Shown here one piece after another: positions 24,455 to 34,623 of a stretch of DNA of 64,000 nt. The stretch comes from Dipodascopsis uninucleata var. uninucleata. Its lineage: Eukaryota; Ascomycota; Lipomycetes; Lipomycetales; Lipomycetaceae. The stretch is from the NCBI GenBank assembly GCA_030568195.1, contig JAJLTO010000011.1:481980-545979 (forward strand). The letters are read 5' to 3'. Position 1 is the first letter of the stretch. Every line of letters begins with the position of its first letter. The position numbers and the translations under genes are program-made. The notes under the pieces were generated by a model, which worked only from the letters and a program-made list of their open reading frames with translations, did no database searches and was not told the origin of the DNA.

Positions 24455-24829
24455 TTTAGCCCCGTCTACAGTAATAAATCACACGTTAGCGTTTGTATCA
24501 AGCTATCATCTCAACCCAGATGCATCCTTTATTTCATTACAGATACCTAAGCAACAAAACGGAAATAAAAGCTTACCTTATAGATATAATGTTTACCTTT
24601 GCGTCTTCTATTAAACTAGAGGTAGTTCAGGAAATAGACATCGGTTAAGAATTTTCTACATATATTGTTTAGGGTAGGCAAAGATTCTAGCAACAGAAAG
24701 CTTTCGAAAATGTCACTCGTCCTGAAATTGAGCAGTACTTATTCAAGAAATTGATCTAAGGAATATACATAGAGAGAAGTGTTTGTAGTGAAATCTGAAT
24801 TTATTTCTGATGACATTTTAATTGCGAAG
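24455..24829. promoter_or_regulatory. Divergent promoter, LSM6 / cyclophilin H
   Basis: Only 375 bases separate the two start codons, and part of this is the LSM6 leader intron. Both encoded proteins act in splicing (U6 LSm ring and tri-snRNP cyclophilin), so a shared promoter may co-express them; that is inference. No specific regulator site is recognised. Confidence 0.45.
24466..24576 (-). other. Probable leader (5' UTR) intron of LSM6
   Basis: On the minus strand a donor GTAAGC (after CTATAAG), a CTAAC branch site at about 24485-24489 and an acceptor CTGTAG lie just upstream of the LSM6 ATG, with only about 12 bases between acceptor and ATG. This fits an intron of 111 bases in the untranslated leader. 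An alternative donor GTAAAC lies slightly upstream, near 24594. Confidence 0.5.
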
Positions 24830-25720
24830 ATGTCAGACCCAACGATTTCCGCACCTCCAATATCTTTAGATCTCGGTAGCCGAGAACCTACACCCGCAGG
24901 GGGCAGTCGTGAATCATCGGGTCAGGCGTATGATTTCTCAAACCCAGTGCTCTTTCTTGACGTAAGATTACTTTATTTAGTATATGATTTGTACGCTTAT
25001 TTGCATATTATTAACTTATTGTTTGGAGTTGCAGGTTAATCTTGGTTGTGAGTAGCTTCATCTCAGATCGCTTTGTTATTTTACAGCAAAACCTAACTAG
25101 CTTCAAATATTACAGCACAGCCCATGGGAAGAATAAAAATACAGGTCTTTAAAGATAAGCTCCCGAAGACGGCAGAAAATTTCAGACAATTGTGTACTGG
25201 CGAATACAAAGTTAATGGAGTACCTCAGGGGTATAAGGGATGCAAATTTCATCGAGTGGTAAGTTACTGGCTTGTGCATTCTTTTCTGAAGAGCAAAACT
25301 AATTATGCTGGCTATAGATAAAAAATTTCATGATACAGGGAGGTGACTATGTTCGAAATAATGGTCTAGGTTCTGCTTCGATCTATGGTACTACAACGTT
25401 CAATGACGAAGGATTCCTATTTCCTCGTAAGTGCTTCAAAAGCGGACGTTCTTTATTTTTGGATGTAGGAAAGTTAGCCTAATGATGTATTTATAGACGA
25501 AGAATTCTCCGTGTCTATGGCCAATTCGGGTGCAAACACTAATGGCTGTCAGTTTTTCATTTGCTGTGCTCCTCTACCTCATCTTGACAAAAAACATGTT
25601 GTATTTGGTAAAGTAGTGGAAGGTCATGATGTCGTCCGAAAGATCGAACGTGTCCCTACAGACGACGGCGACCGTCCTTTTCCTTTTGATGTTACGATAG
25701 TAGAATGCGGTGAAATGTAA
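24830..25720 (+). CDS. Cyclophilin H-type peptidyl-prolyl isomerase (Cyp3/PPIH-like)
   Basis: Five exons, 24830-24961, 25035-25047, 25116-25258, 25318-25426 and 25497-25720, give 206 residues. Exon 2 has only 13 bases. The fold is complete: [35 protein letters not shown] with the catalytic Arg, and [15 protein letters not shown]. The YKGCKFHRV region and C-terminal VECGEM match cyclophilin H, which binds Prp4 in the U4/U6.U5 tri-snRNP and isomerises prolyl bonds. A 35-residue Ser/Pro-rich N-terminal extension precedes the domain. The position of the cyclosporin-contacting Trp is His here ([13 protein letters not shown]). In the third intron the acceptor CTATAG was chosen over the later ACAG because it restores IKNFMIQ. 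Assignment to the H subtype is likely but made by eye. Confidence 0.92.
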
Positions 25721-26045
25721 ATAGAGTTCATTTTTTAAGGCAGCGAATTTAAGACTTCGTATATAACTACAGCATGAAATGGTTCCGAAGTATGTATGAT
25801 TATTAAACATAATATAGAATTTGATATCAATTATCAAGATCTATTGTATAAGTACTAGGAACTTTAGACCTCAAGATCATTTTGTTCTTTGAAAACATCA
25901 TGATAAGGCATATAAAAGTTTCGCCGATACTCGAGCCCTATACTATATATATATTTTCACATACAAAAAATAATCAATTATTAACTAAAAAGGCAAACCA
26001 ACGGAAGATAATAGTGCATTGATCAACAAAATATGATTATTACTT
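25721..26045. other. Convergent 3' region, cyclophilin / ATP synthase gamma
   Basis: About 325 bases between two 3' ends. AT-rich, with a TATATATATAT run near 25950. It holds the two 3' UTRs and nothing else I recognise. Confidence 0.5.
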
Positions 26046-27181
26046 CTACTCCAAAGATGAAGCACCAGTAATAATGTCGACCAACTCGTTGGTAATGACA
26101 GCCTGTCTAGTACGGTTATACAAAATCGAGTACTTGCCAATCATGTCACCAGCGTTCTTAGAAGCATTGTCCATAGCGGATCGTCGAGCACTCTGCTCGC
26201 AGGCGTGACCCTCAGCCAAAGCCCAGAAGATAGCATTAGCCAGAGAGAACTCAGTCAAATCTGCCAAAACATCTTCCTCAATTTCGTAAGCTGAAAAGTT
26301 GGGAGACTCCTTCAACTGAGTCTCCGTGAAGGCGGGAACAGAGGTAGGCTCGAAAGAAATACCACTCTTAAACTTGTTATAAAAAATCTCAATTGAGTCG
26401 TAGGTAGTACCAAGCTTGAAAATCTGATCAGTAATAGCCATAGCCTCAGTGAAAGTAGGGATCTCCTTTCCGATTTGATTGAAGCTCAAAACGATATTAT
26501 TCGCATAGAGACGGGCGAGTTGGGTCTTGGCCTTGTCACCAAGAACGACAAGGTCAGCGTCTGGTTCACTTGCAAGCTTGGATCGGACAGCCTTAGAAAT
26601 CTGCGAGTGAATACCACCACACAATCCCTTGTCGGAAGAAGAAACAATGATGAGCTTCTTTCCCTCTTCAGGGGACGTAGTCTCGGCCTTGGTGTAAATT
26701 TCGTTAGAGGTCTCACCGTAGTTACGTGACTCGAACATAGCACGTTGAGCTCTAGAAAGCTTAGTAGAGGCAACAATCTTCATGGTATTGGTGATCTTCT
26801 CGATGTTTTTAATCGACTTCAATCGCGACTCGATCTCACGAAGAGTGGCATAGGTGTTGACCGGAACAGCAGCTCGGCTAATAAGACAGAGTGAAAGTCA
26901 GCGTTGGCTATCCATAATTCTTCACTAACAACAATCCAATAATATATTATTATAACATCTTAATGCAATATTCCAATCCAATTTGATAAAAAAATGATCG
27001 ATTTGCGATTAAAACTTTTTGGTCGTCCGTCTCATTCCACGATTTCAACCACATCACAACCAAATGAGAAAATTTCTTAAATTTAGTCCATGAACCTCCA
27101 TTTAATCCGGACAACATACCTGCATGATGCCGACTTAACGGCGTGAACAGCTGGACGGACACTAGTTCTGAGAAGTGACAT
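26046..27181 (-). CDS. ATP3: Mitochondrial F1-ATP synthase gamma subunit
   Basis: Exons 27120-27181 and 26046-26877 give 297 residues, the usual length; the 242-base intron has donor GTATGT and acceptor ATTAG. The N-terminus MSLLRTSVRPAVHAVKSA is a mitochondrial presequence. The mature start has the conserved ATLREIESRLKSIKNIEKIT and MKIVASTKLSRAQ helix. DKGLCGGIHSQI is the gamma-subunit signature. The C-terminal helix ends RQAVITNELVDIITGASSL, which reaches into the alpha3beta3 head. The subunit is the central rotor stalk that couples proton flow to ATP synthesis. The codon choice appears biased to C-ending codons, as expected for high expression (by eye). Confidence 0.97.
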
Positions 27182-27918
27182 AGTTGTAAGAATTGACGGA
27201 TAGAACCAGTCAAGAATGAATTCACTACGACGTGTAGAAGAGAAAGAAAACGACGGTAAGCCTTCTCTAGCAAGTTTTGAGTTGATTCCTTTTTTTTGGT
27301 CGATGAAGTTCGGGTGGTATTCGGCTTGCTATTGGGCGAACTTTAGTTACCCTGCCTTATAGTCTGTAAAAGCGCACTACAAAATTAGTTTTGCAGAAAT
27401 ACGAGAAATTTCCTAATCAAATTGTATTTTCTTAAATAATATATTATGATGTTAGGGTATTTTATCCACATTTTGGCAGAGATTTCCTTATTTTGGCTCT
27501 GTTTCTGCGAGATATGCTAATACCGTAACAGTATATTTGCCATTATTACTAGTATTACTAGTATTACATGTCGCCAGTAGGTACTAGGCACTATAATATC
27601 TTCTGCAACAATCCACTTGCTGCCGAAGCAGCTGTTTTTGTTCACTTGCAAGTAATAGATTATAGATTTTTGCGAGGAATTTTAGTAATAGAGTTAGACG
27701 ATAGATTAGAGATATAGAAGTTCCGTCACTTTATTTGCCAGTTAACAACCTTTGCACATAGACAATATCAGACTGCGAATAGATCAGAAACGCATAGTTG
27801 GCATAGAGGCTGATTCGCCAGTTGTTCTTTAGTTCATCTTCTGTCTGTTGTCTTTCTATCATAGTGGCAGATTGAGCTCAGTTCTATAGCAGTATTGCTA
27901 TAGAAAATAATAATCAGA
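27182..27918. promoter_or_regulatory. Divergent promoter, ATP synthase gamma / OPA3
   Basis: This 737-base region separates two nuclear genes for mitochondrial proteins transcribed outwards. It includes a short tandem run of ATTACTAGT near 27545-27565. No coding frame is supported. Confidence 0.45.
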
Positions 27919-28594
27919 ATGTCTACTATTGCCTTGAAAATTTCGTCTCTCTTAGTACGGACTTTGGCAAAGCCAATTGCAGTAAGGATCATGTTATATC
28001 AGGCTCAAGGTATTATTAAAGTATTGCTGACAGGCTATTTTCAATTGATTAGAATACAATTAAGAATCGCGCGAAGCACCACGGTCCGTTTAGGAGGGTA
28101 TGTATAGGAATAGCGCAGGTACTCCACCAAACCGATGTCACCCTGCGTCAGGGACTTGGGCGGAATTCTGACAAGGTTGTTGTGAGACCACTGAATGATA
28201 CGAAAGCCATAGATATGGGTGCAAACTTTTTATCGGAAACATTTCTCTTGTAAGTGCGACAGTTGAATGTTAGATCCGATTTGGGAGATGGGCATTATCA
28301 TTAACGCAGAATGCCAAATGTAGTTCTGTTGCAGCAGGCGCGGTGATATTTGAGAGTATGAGATCTAGTCGAAAAGAGGCCAACCGCCGTGAAGGTGTTG
28401 CTGATGACATTGCAGATCTCCAGATGGAAATAAGTGATTTGAAAACAATGATACAAGATCTCAAAGAAGCGAACGATCTGAAACAGAAAATCGTGAAGGA
28501 TAACGACCGAGCGGCTGTTGTGGAAGAGAAGTCTTCGGCGAAGGAACGCAAATCTAACTCACTCAAAGATCTATTGTCATCTTGGTTCCGATGA
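27919..28594 (+). CDS. OPA3: OPA3-like mitochondrial protein
   Basis: Exons 27919-27981, 28053-28249 and 28324-28594 give 176 residues. Introns of 71 and 74 bases have donors GTAAGG and GTAAGT. OPA3 landmarks appear in order: SSLLVRTLAKPIA, NTIKNRAKHHGPFRR, VCIGIAQVLHQTDV, then PLNDTKAIDMGANFLSETFLF, a hydrophobic SVAAGAVIFE segment and RSSRKEANRREGVADDIADL leading into a coiled coil. The C-terminus is a charged tail ending SLKDLLSSWFR. OPA3 family proteins sit in mitochondria; human OPA3 mutations cause optic atrophy or 3-methylglutaconic aciduria, but the biochemical role is unclear. An apparent 21-base GT...AG segment after PFRR is coding because reading through gives the conserved VCIGIAQ. 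Confidence 0.92.
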
Positions 28595-29432
28595 TTAGTG
28601 GTTAATTGCATCTTACACTACATAAATTTGTCAAGAGGTTGGCAATAACAACTGTCACATACATAACTTATTGATAGAATAGGAATATTGTGCTGCCCAT
28701 GTAGATTAAGTCGGTCTGCAAAGTGATTTATGGATACACATTTATTTTTTTTCCTCTAAATCATAAATCACTAGTAGAAGCTGTCCTCAGTCTTAGTTAT
28801 TTATAGATATGCTACGGAACTTCTCTTCTCTAATAATCCCCTGTCTCTTGTATATTTGCTAGTTATTTTTTTGGTTTTATTTTGTAATCATAGTCATAGG
28901 TAAATAAAGGGCACTTTCAAAGCTAGTTATCTCATGCTGCTGGTTCTACAATCGCATCAGTCGCCAGTGGTATATCTACTTAGCACTCGACTGGAATGAG
29001 ATCCATTAAGTAGAAAGAAAGGAACCGTTAACTAATTCGTATTTATAGAAGCCCCCCACGTTTAGCCGGTCCACAGCACAATTCTTGCTTATGGACGTTA
29101 GGCTCTAAACTGAGTGCAATTACACATATATTACATAATAATACTAACAGCCTAATTTTAGGATAATAAGCTGGGTAAAATATCCTCTTACTGCGGTTGA
29201 ATGCGCTAAGCTGTGCAGATTTTTATATTCCATTAGAAAGTAGTATCTCTAGACTCGCTTAATAGACGATGTGGATACAAAAGAGAGACACATATATATA
29301 AATGATCAATTGATAGCCACCCCAAATGTTTTATGAAGTATTCATAGCTCATTTCCGATTCTAAACGAATCAAAAAGCATTGCATTACAAATAATTGTCA
29401 TTAATAGACGTCATAACTAGCTCGAACCAAAC
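28595..29432. other. Intergenic region, OPA3 to aldose epimerase
   Basis: About 840 bases between two plus-strand genes: OPA3 3' UTR and epimerase promoter. A/T-rich with no supported open frame. A CATATATATA run precedes the epimerase by about 140 bases. Confidence 0.45.
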
Positions 29433-30497
29433 ATGGTATATACAACAGAACAGTTCGGTAAGGGAATCAAGCACGTAATCACTACACCTAACGGCTTGGT
29501 CTCAGCAAGTTTCATCCAAAGAGGATGTGCTCTAGTTGATTTCACAATCAAAAAGACTCCAGATGACCCATCACCAAAAAACATTAACCTAAAGTTTGAT
29601 TCAACAGAAGAGTACTACGAGCGACAAGACAATCCATTTTTAGGTGCTTTCGTAGGACGAGTCGCAAACCGCTTGAAAGAAGGAAAGTTCACTTTAGACG
29701 GCAAAGAATATGAATTGGTGAAGAATAATTTCGGCCATTGCCTTCACGGTGGAACGACTGGCTTTGATAAAATGAAATTTGATGGGCCAAAAGTTACCGA
29801 AGCTGCCAGCAGCACATCCTCAGAGTCGTTGATCTTCAGCTATATCAGCCCTCATATGGATCAGGGTTTCCCTGGTGAGTTGGCTGTAATTGTTAAGTAC
29901 TGGTTAGAGGATTTCGCAACTGGTGGTGCTCTGTTCATGGAGTACGAAGCTCAATTGACTGGTCCTGATGAAGTTAAGTCAACAATTGTCAACTTAACAA
30001 ATCACTCCTCATTTAATATTGCTGATGGACCTACTATCGCTGGAACTACATTCTCGCTTGGTACCAAGAAGTATATGGAAGTCACTGACACATTTGTGCC
30101 AACCGGGAAGATTGCAGACCACCCTGCTCTATCTACAGAGAACGAGAAAGTTCTTTTAGGTGCAGAAGAACCAGTTATTGATCACTGCTTTGTATATGAG
30201 CACAATGAAGAGTACCTTAATGCGCTCGATACACGCAACATGGATTTGCGTAAGATTGCTCATCTCAATAATCCTGACAATAAGCTACACTTCCGAGCGG
30301 AATCTACTGAGCCGGCTTTTCAGTTTTACACAGGAAAGTTCATAAATGTAAATAACAAATATGGCAAGCGTGCTGGATTCTGCCTCGAGTCATCTCGATA
30401 TATTGACGCTATTAATAACGATGATTGGAAGAACATGGTTATTCTTCCCAAGGGCAAAACTTACGGTGCGCTGACGAAGTACACTCTCTACTATTAA
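29433..30497 (+). CDS. Aldose 1-epimerase (mutarotase)
   Basis: Intronless, 354 residues. Galactose mutarotase landmarks: FLGAFVGRVANRLKEGKF near residues 70-87, then FGHCLHGGTTGFDK with the substrate-binding His pair, NLTNHSSFN with the catalytic His at about 192, IDHCFVY, and GFCLESSRYIDAI with the catalytic Glu near the C-terminus. The enzyme interconverts alpha and beta anomers of aldohexoses, feeding galactose into the Leloir pathway or equilibrating glucose. It is a stand-alone mutarotase, not a Gal10-type fusion. There is no signal peptide, so it is cytosolic. Confidence 0.95.
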   Translation: MVYTTEQFGKGIKHVITTPNGLVSASFIQRGCALVDFTIKKTPDDPSPKNINLKFDSTEEYYERQDNPFLGAFVGRVANRLKEGKFTLDGKEYELVKNNFGHCLHGGTTGFDKMKFDGPKVTEAASSTSSESLIFSYISPHMDQGFPGELAVIVKYWLEDFATGGALFMEYEAQLTGPDEVKSTIVNLTNHSSFNIADGPTIAGTTFSLGTKKYMEVTDTFVPTGKIADHPALSTENEKVLLGAEEPVIDHCFVYEHNEEYLNALDTRNMDLRKIAHLNNPDNKLHFRAESTEPAFQFYTGKFINVNNKYGKRAGFCLESSRYIDAINNDDWKNMVILPKGKTYGALTKYTLYY

Positions 30498-30720
30498 GGG
30501 ACGATCCTTTTTATTTAGCATAGACAACCATCAATGCTATTTCACTCCTTTATTCCTCATTAGACTGAGGATTTAATGAAATATATATATATATTTATTT
30601 ATTAGAAAGATTTAACTACCGGTATTTCATTATATGTAGTACAAAATTGCATCGTATCATCTAGATAAATTTCTTAGAAAACCACGACTTTGTAGACGAC
30701 AACAAATATCAAAGAATTCG

Positions 30721-31539
30721 TTAATTAGAGAATCTGTTGAACCAGGCAACTGCCTGATTGAAAGCAGCTTCCATTGACCACTTGGCCGTTGCATTATCTA
30801 GGTTACCACGGGTAGCAAATCCATGCGAAACCTGAGAATAGAGGGTGATCATATAAGTGTCCTTCTTTTCGGTCAAAATATCTTCAGTCAAGTGTCGCTT
30901 CTCTTTAGGGAATATAGCATCAGTCTCTGCAGTTCGAAATATCTCGTTAGTAATTACAACCCATTTTGATAAGTAAAAATATTATACGTTTCAGCCGTAA
31001 ATGTACTCACCAGCAGCTGCGATCGATAAAGGTCCTTTCATAGCCTTTACCTCGTCCTCAGATACAAAAGATGGATGAGCAATGAAGCCAGCAGCAAGTA
31101 TCTCCTCACCCATGAGTCTAACAACATACTTGGCACCGAAGCAGTAACCAGTACCGAAGAGCTGTTTCATTTCTGGAAATTTCTTCTTAATCACGTCAAT
31201 TGTGGACGTGAGAATCTTACTAATTTCGTCAATACCGTGTCTTTCACGCCATCCGGCAAAATCAAAATCCGCTGGCCTTGGACTAGGAATTGCATCATCC
31301 CCGAAAAGATTAGGTATGACAGTAGTGTATCCGCACTTAGCAAACCGATCAGCCAAGAGCTTATGGTTATTAAAAGGCATGCCAAAGATATCAGTTATGT
31401 AGAGAATAACTTTTGTGGTAGGCTCCTTAGAAATAGCGAAATACGTTTCTATGCCATCTTCGACAGAAATGCTACCTAGAGGCTTACCATCGTGTTCAAT
31501 TCCAGTCAAGCAGCAATCTCCGGGAACGTTTGATGCCAT
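30721..31539 (-). CDS. Dienelactone hydrolase-family protein (AIM2-like)
   Basis: Exons 31011-31539 and 30721-30926 give 244 residues. The 84-base intron has donor GTGAGT, a TACTAAC branch and acceptor CTGCAG. The start MASNVPGDCCLTGIEHDG matches yeast Aim2 and related fungal proteins. The alpha/beta-hydrolase core has GYCFGAK with the nucleophilic Cys, an acidic residue in the spliced AAAETDAIFP segment and the His in SQVSHGFATRG, so the Cys-Asp-His triad is complete. Bacterial homologues open dienelactone rings; the physiological substrate of the fungal proteins is not established. It faces the aldose epimerase 3' end across about 220 bases. Confidence 0.92.
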
Positions 31540-32139
31540 TTTTAGCTGTCTTTTTTATATGTCGATAACGTACTAACAGTGGAAAATGTGTGGTTTTATT
31601 ATCTCAATAGAATTCTCATTCTTCTTTTATTTATGATTATGTTTGCCGGGATATGCAGATCCATATTGCTTAGTTAGAGTTTTGTAGCTACATCTCCACT
31701 CTTAAATGTGGAATATATGAAAACAACCGGACTTAAAACAGAATATCAGGGACATTAGATTATAATTATCATTACCACCGTAATATTAGCAGCATGCTCG
31801 TTATTAGTATATATACATAATGAGCTGTAATTATATTAGCGAAAGCTGAATTAAAGCTTAAAAACAAGCAGCCGGAGGCATATATTTCTAAAATGTTCGG
31901 TAGTGAAGTACAAACGAATTAAACTATCATGTTATACAAAACAAACTGGTACATGCGTTTGGAATTGGCATTAGATGATCATATTAGTTTTCGTCATCGT
32001 GGTAGTATTGTATATTAACCTCTTGTAGAGACTAAGATCGTGATTATAAGTAGAATCCACATTTCAGAAGCACGCTTAAATTTGCTCATCAGTTGTCTCT
32101 CTTTGTTCATATAAGCTTCTCTGAACTGATTATCTACGT
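31540..32139. other. Intergenic region, hydrolase promoter and Heh1 3' end
   Basis: Six hundred AT-rich bases between two minus-strand genes. No open frame or element is supported. Confidence 0.45.
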
Positions 32140-34252
32140 CTATATACCTATCCATTCCCATATCCTCATAATCTCACCATGAATTTCCATTTGACGACTT
32201 CTTACATTGCCATTTGCCTCGACAGCCTTTTGTACACCTTCCCATACCTTACGGCGCTCTGCACTATCCGTGAAATTGTCCAGTAACTTATCCTTCAGCT
32301 GTGACATTATCACGAAGCGAGGGGTAAATCCAGTCGAGTCAGCATCACTAGTCTCTTGCTGCGTAGATAATATTTGTAAAGTTTGCTTTGTAAGACGGTG
32401 AACCTCGCTCCTTCGTTGCTGATACTGCCTGGTAGCCCTGTGCAAGACGGCCAAAGCTAATGCAGCTATAGATAACAATATTATATTCTTGCCGTTTTCC
32501 AAAATGAACTGTCCTATTGATCTCTTCAATATACACATAAAGGGAAATCTAGCTACTGAATTAGATCCGACCTTAGTAATCGTGCTGGTGTCAATCTGGT
32601 AGACCTCTTCAAGTTGTACTAGATCCCGGAATGCTATTTCCCAAAGCTCATCAAACATTTCATCTGTGAGAGATGGAGATTTCATTCGATAAAGCTTTTC
32701 CTGGACATCAACAACTGGTAGTGTAGGATCATTGTCTTTGCCGTCACATTCAACTAGAGCATATCTCTCTCTAAGAAGATCAAGAGCTGCATCCATCAAG
32801 ATACTAGCACGCTGCACCTTTTGTGTGTCGGGTACGCAGGATGGTGGTATAGGGAGAAGACCACCGAAAGACCAAATGCTATACTTCGGCATGAACTCGG
32901 AATCGCACTCCAGTTTGAAGTCTTCAAAGCATCGAGCATGGGCAGGACATGGTGTACATTCTGGTCTAAGAGCCAGGGGGATATTAGCAAGAATGCTGTT
33001 CTCATCTTGGTAACTTGTATCGTGCAGTACCTCACAAAATCCTAGCTTAAATTTTTCCGACCTCCACCACATAAAAGCAGAAAGAAGTCCAACCACAATG
33101 ATCCAACTCAAAAATACTGTCAGAGGGAAGGTATAAGAGGAGCGCCCGAGTAACTTTGAAGATCTCCGATCGTTCTCTGTGGCTTCATCTGTTTCATAGA
33201 CTGCAGATGGTATATCACCATCTGAAATATGATTTACGACATCTGGCGATAGTTCACTAAAATGAGTTCTTTGAGTAAACATATCCGAGCTGAACAGAGG
33301 GGTCTGTGGCTCAGGTGAAAGCTGGTATCTAATTGCTCGCGAGGGTGAAGGTTCGTGTAAATATTGTTGCTGGAGTCGAAGGTCAGCTTGAGGTGGACTC
33401 ACTCTATGTTCCGAAGCAGGGGCCGAGCTCTTCCTGCCAATAGAGCTTTTCTTGCGTCCTCGGATAGAGCTAGTAGGTGTCTGGAATGGATTATCTTGCG
33501 AAAAATGTATTTCGCTTTCAACTGTGGGTTCCTGGATATGAATCGTCTCTCTAAGGACTTCGTTTTTGCCTTCTGTTCGCGGTTCAGCTTTTGGAGTTTT
33601 TGTGGATGTCAGCGACTTCCTGGAACGAGATGGAGTACGCTTAACAACAATAGACTCTTCTGTCGGCTTCTCTTCTTCTGTAGTTGTATCTTCAGCTTCC
33701 TTAGTCCTCTCTTTCTCTTTAGCCAAGCTCTTTCTTGTGCTTTTAATAGATGAGCTTCTAGGTCGTCTACTAGATCTTGTTTTTGGAACCTGTGGCGTGC
33801 TTGTAGAGATGGCGCTCGAGAGGTTCTGAATTTCACGGTAGTATTAGTAAATAGTTATAATGAACACAATATGCCCCATAATCATTAATTGCCGTGGCCA
33901 ATCTCCATTATACTGAGAAATCACGGACTACCCGACCACTTACCGCATCTAATATAGCAGTACTATTTTGCTTTTCGTTGGCTCTTGCAGCAAGAATGGC
34001 AGAAGACTTTGAGCTGATATGTTCTTTAAACAAATCTACTAGCATCGCCTTCTTCGCTGACGATGGAAATTGTACCTCATGGAGAACAAGCATGCGCCTG
34101 AGCTCTGGCACTTTCAGAGTCGAAGGGTCGAATCCTGTGAGGAATGTGTACACCATTGTTGTTAATATTAAATGATTCTGACTCTATAGTTACTTCACTC
34201 ATATTCATGTCATTAATATATTACCTGGCTCAAGATATGATAAATCATCCAT
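32140..34252 (-). CDS. Inner nuclear membrane protein Heh1/Src1 (HeH + Man1-Src1 C-terminal domain)
   Basis: Exons 34225-34252, 33944-34134 and 32140-33825 give 634 residues. Splicing yields MDDLSYLEPGFDPSTLKVPE and the following helix-extension-helix (LEM-like) DNA-binding module, residues about 8-50, which is the signature start of the family. A long basic Ser/Thr/Pro-rich linker follows, with likely nuclear import signals. Two membrane helices flank a Cys-containing lumenal domain: FLSWIIVVGLLSAF at about 275, and IILLSIAALALAVL at about 490; the lumenal part has ECTPCPAHARCFEDF. The C-terminal MSC winged-helix domain ends GEIMRIWEWIGI. Yeast Heh1/Src1 and fission yeast Lem2/Man1 tether chromatin, rDNA and telomeres and help seal the nuclear envelope with ESCRT. 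Confidence 0.93.
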
Positions 34253-34623
34253 GGTATTAGATAAGTTTTTGTAAGGTTTAAGAACTCTATAAAGAAGTGC
34301 TCGGCGAAATTTGTCGAATTTTTGTTTAGATCTTGTTTTCCTTTGCAATTGTTTACACTCCTGCGTTGTCCCAGCAAACAAAAACATCTTGAAGTCTAAG
34401 CGCTACCAAAAATAAGACGTCATCATATCTCATTTCTGAAAAGGTATAAACAGATTACCATTTTACATTTATCAACATTTGACTCACATACATCTCAAAA
34501 ATACTTGCTTTGCGAATTAATTATAGTACTATTGTTGTATTTTGGAGAATTTATATCCGATCTGATTTTTTTGATTATTGAACAGAACCTCTTGCAGTTT
34601 ATTAGCAGCTTATCGGTAAAGAT
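34253..34623. promoter_or_regulatory. Divergent promoter, Heh1 / PNG1
   Basis: 371 bases between two outward-facing start codons. The stretch is AT-rich, and the open frame at 34505-34768 is a shadow overlapping PNG1. No specific site is recognised. Confidence 0.45.

Noticed and set aside
25318-25341. Later ACAG acceptor in the third cyclophilin intron
   Set aside because: Using it would delete IKNFMIQ from the active site; the upstream CTATAG acceptor keeps it.
28090-28115. A 21-base GT...AG segment inside OPA3 exon 2
   Set aside because: Too short for an intron, and reading through restores the conserved VCIGIAQ sequence.
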